From an uncultured Eubacteriales bacterium (GTDB taxonomy: Bacteria; Bacillota_A; Clostridia; Christensenellales; Aristaeellaceae): 5,147 nucleotides of DNA. Location: NCBI GenBank assembly GCA_900553645.1, contig USEE01000132.1:1-5147 (forward strand), in the 5' to 3' direction. Shown here piece by piece: positions 4,312 to 5,147 of the stretch. The translations under genes and the position numbers were made by a program. The number at the start of each line of letters is the position of its first letter. Position 1 is the first letter of the stretch. The notes below the pieces were generated by a model. It did no database searches. It was not told the origin of the DNA and was given only the letters and a program-made list of their open reading frames with translations.

Positions 4312-5121
4312 GTGGCTATAAAGCTGTTCATATCCGATCTGGACGATTCGCTGCTGCGCGACGACCAGACTATCGGCGAGCGCACCGAACGCGCGCTTCA
4401 CGCCCTTGAAGAACGGGGCGTGACCATTGCGCTGGCGTCGGGACGCATATATTCGGCCATGCGCAGGTATGTAAATCAGCTCGGCGTGACCGCGCCCGCG
4501 GTTGCGTTCAACGGCGCTATGATAGTCGATACCGCGACCGGCACGCCCATCGACCGCACGTTTATCGATGCGGATCTGGCGTGCGAGGCGCTTAAAGCGT
4601 GCGAGGACATGGGGCTGTATGTGCAGTCCTATGACGAGCAGGGCTATTTTTTTGAAAGGCAGTGCGAGTTCAGCCGGTACTACGAGCGCGTATCGGGCGT
4701 GGTCGGCGGCGAGCTGGGCAAGCCCGCGAGCGAGTGCGTGACAGGGCCTATGCCCAAGATAGTCACTATCAACACCCCCGAGCGCGCTCAGGAACTTTTG
4801 CCGGTACTGAAGGAGCGCTTCAAGGGCCGCCTTGACGTATCCATATCCAAGCCCATGTATATCGAGATGACCCATCCCGATGCAAACAAGGGCGCGGCGC
4901 TGGCGCGGCTGTGCAGGATGCTAAATGTAAAGCCGAACGAGGTCATGGCGTGCGGCGACGGGCTTAACGATCTGGGCATGATAGAGCTGGCCGGACTGGG
5001 CGTTGTAGTAGGCAATGCGCGTCAGGCCGTGCGCGACCACGCCGACATAGTATGCGCGTCCAACGCCGATGAGGGCATAGCGCAGCTGATCGAGAGCATG
5101 ACGGCGAACACTCACGCGTAA
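4312..5121 (+). CDS. Cof-type HAD-superfamily phosphatase (HAD-IIB)
   Basis: A 269-residue cytoplasmic phosphatase of the Cof/HAD-IIB group, which hydrolyses sugar phosphates, flavin or other small phosphate esters with Mg2+. Motif I is DLDDS (Asp9 nucleophile, Asp11 acid/base). Motif II is Ser43 in ASGR, motif III is Lys193 in the NKG stretch, and motif IV is GDGLND (Asp216, Asn219, Asp220). The type IIB cap lies between, at about residues 80-185. The GTG start is chosen because GGAGG lies five bases before it and the protein then begins directly at the first beta strand. The longer open frame from ATG 4267 overlaps the predicted -10 box and adds 15 residues with no family counterpart. The length of about 270 is typical. 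A further gene seems to follow after 16 bases, suggesting an operon. The exact substrate is not determinable. Confidence 0.92.
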   Translation: MAIKLFISDLDDSLLRDDQTIGERTERALHALEERGVTIALASGRIYSAMRRYVNQLGVTAPAVAFNGAMIVDTATGTPIDRTFIDADLACEALKACEDMGLYVQSYDEQGYFFERQCEFSRYYERVSGVVGGELGKPASECVTGPMPKIVTINTPERAQELLPVLKERFKGRLDVSISKPMYIEMTHPDANKGAALARLCRMLNVKPNEVMACGDGLNDLGMIELAGLGVVVGNARQAVRDHADIVCASNADEGIAQLIESMTANTHA

Positions 5122-5137
5122 GAGGGGAGGCGGGCCG

Positions 5138-5147
5138 ATGGTAAAGG
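5138..5147 (+). CDS. Start of a downstream gene, cut by the window edge
   Basis: A strong GGGGAGG site (5124-5130) is followed after seven bases by ATG and the codons GTA and AAG before the window ends. It begins 16 bases after the HAD stop with no terminator between, so it is probably co-transcribed with the phosphatase. Nothing can be said of the product from three codons. Confidence 0.55.

Noticed and set aside
4228..4875. Minus-strand open frame of 215 codons
   Set aside because: It is antisense to the HAD phosphatase, which has all catalytic motifs; the frame is open because of GC-rich codon bias.

Overview
The window looks like chromosomal DNA of a GC-rich, low-signal-complexity member of the Firmicutes (class Clostridia), perhaps an uncultured gut lineage. 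This rests on a DUF1836-type MerR-like regulator, strong AGGAGG-type ribosome binding sites, sigma-A-like promoters, many rho-independent terminators and a Cof-type HAD phosphatase. Genes are GC-rich in third positions, yet ATA is used freely for isoleucine. No tRNA, rRNA, CRISPR array, transposase or phage gene is visible. A species cannot be named from this.

Left part (1-1620): a minus-strand SGNH/GDSL hydrolase ends in a good terminator. Its promoter has a perfect TTGACA box and carries a perfect 17-bp palindrome over the predicted transcription start. Transcribed divergently is a DUF1836 regulator with its own promoter and a strong terminator, so the pair resembles a regulator with a target. 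A minus-strand ribosome binding site at the extreme left edge suggests another gene starting just outside.

Middle (1692-3430): a minus-strand PAP2-superfamily membrane phosphatase with a long C-terminal membrane extension is divergent from two small plus-strand genes of 70 and 68 codons. These are the most interesting part of the window. Both encode a double-glycine leader of 27-28 residues followed by a cationic, cysteine-free core of 41-42 residues. The two are paralogous: KPD is at residues 4-6 of both leaders and GPRG at residues 5-8 of both cores. They look like precursors of exported peptides (bacteriocin-like or signalling), but no peptidase-containing ABC transporter, modifying enzyme or recognisable immunity gene is in the window. 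Repeated and palindromic DNA precedes both genes, and a long bidirectional hairpin terminator closes the cluster.

Right part (3441-5147): a minus-strand maltose/galactoside-type sugar O-acetyltransferase converges on the peptide genes. A divergent regulatory gap then leads to a plus-strand Cof-type HAD phosphatase, whose likely start is a GTG inside the longest open frame. A further gene appears to begin 16 bases after its stop and runs off the window. The housekeeping-like flanking genes do not reveal the role of the peptides.
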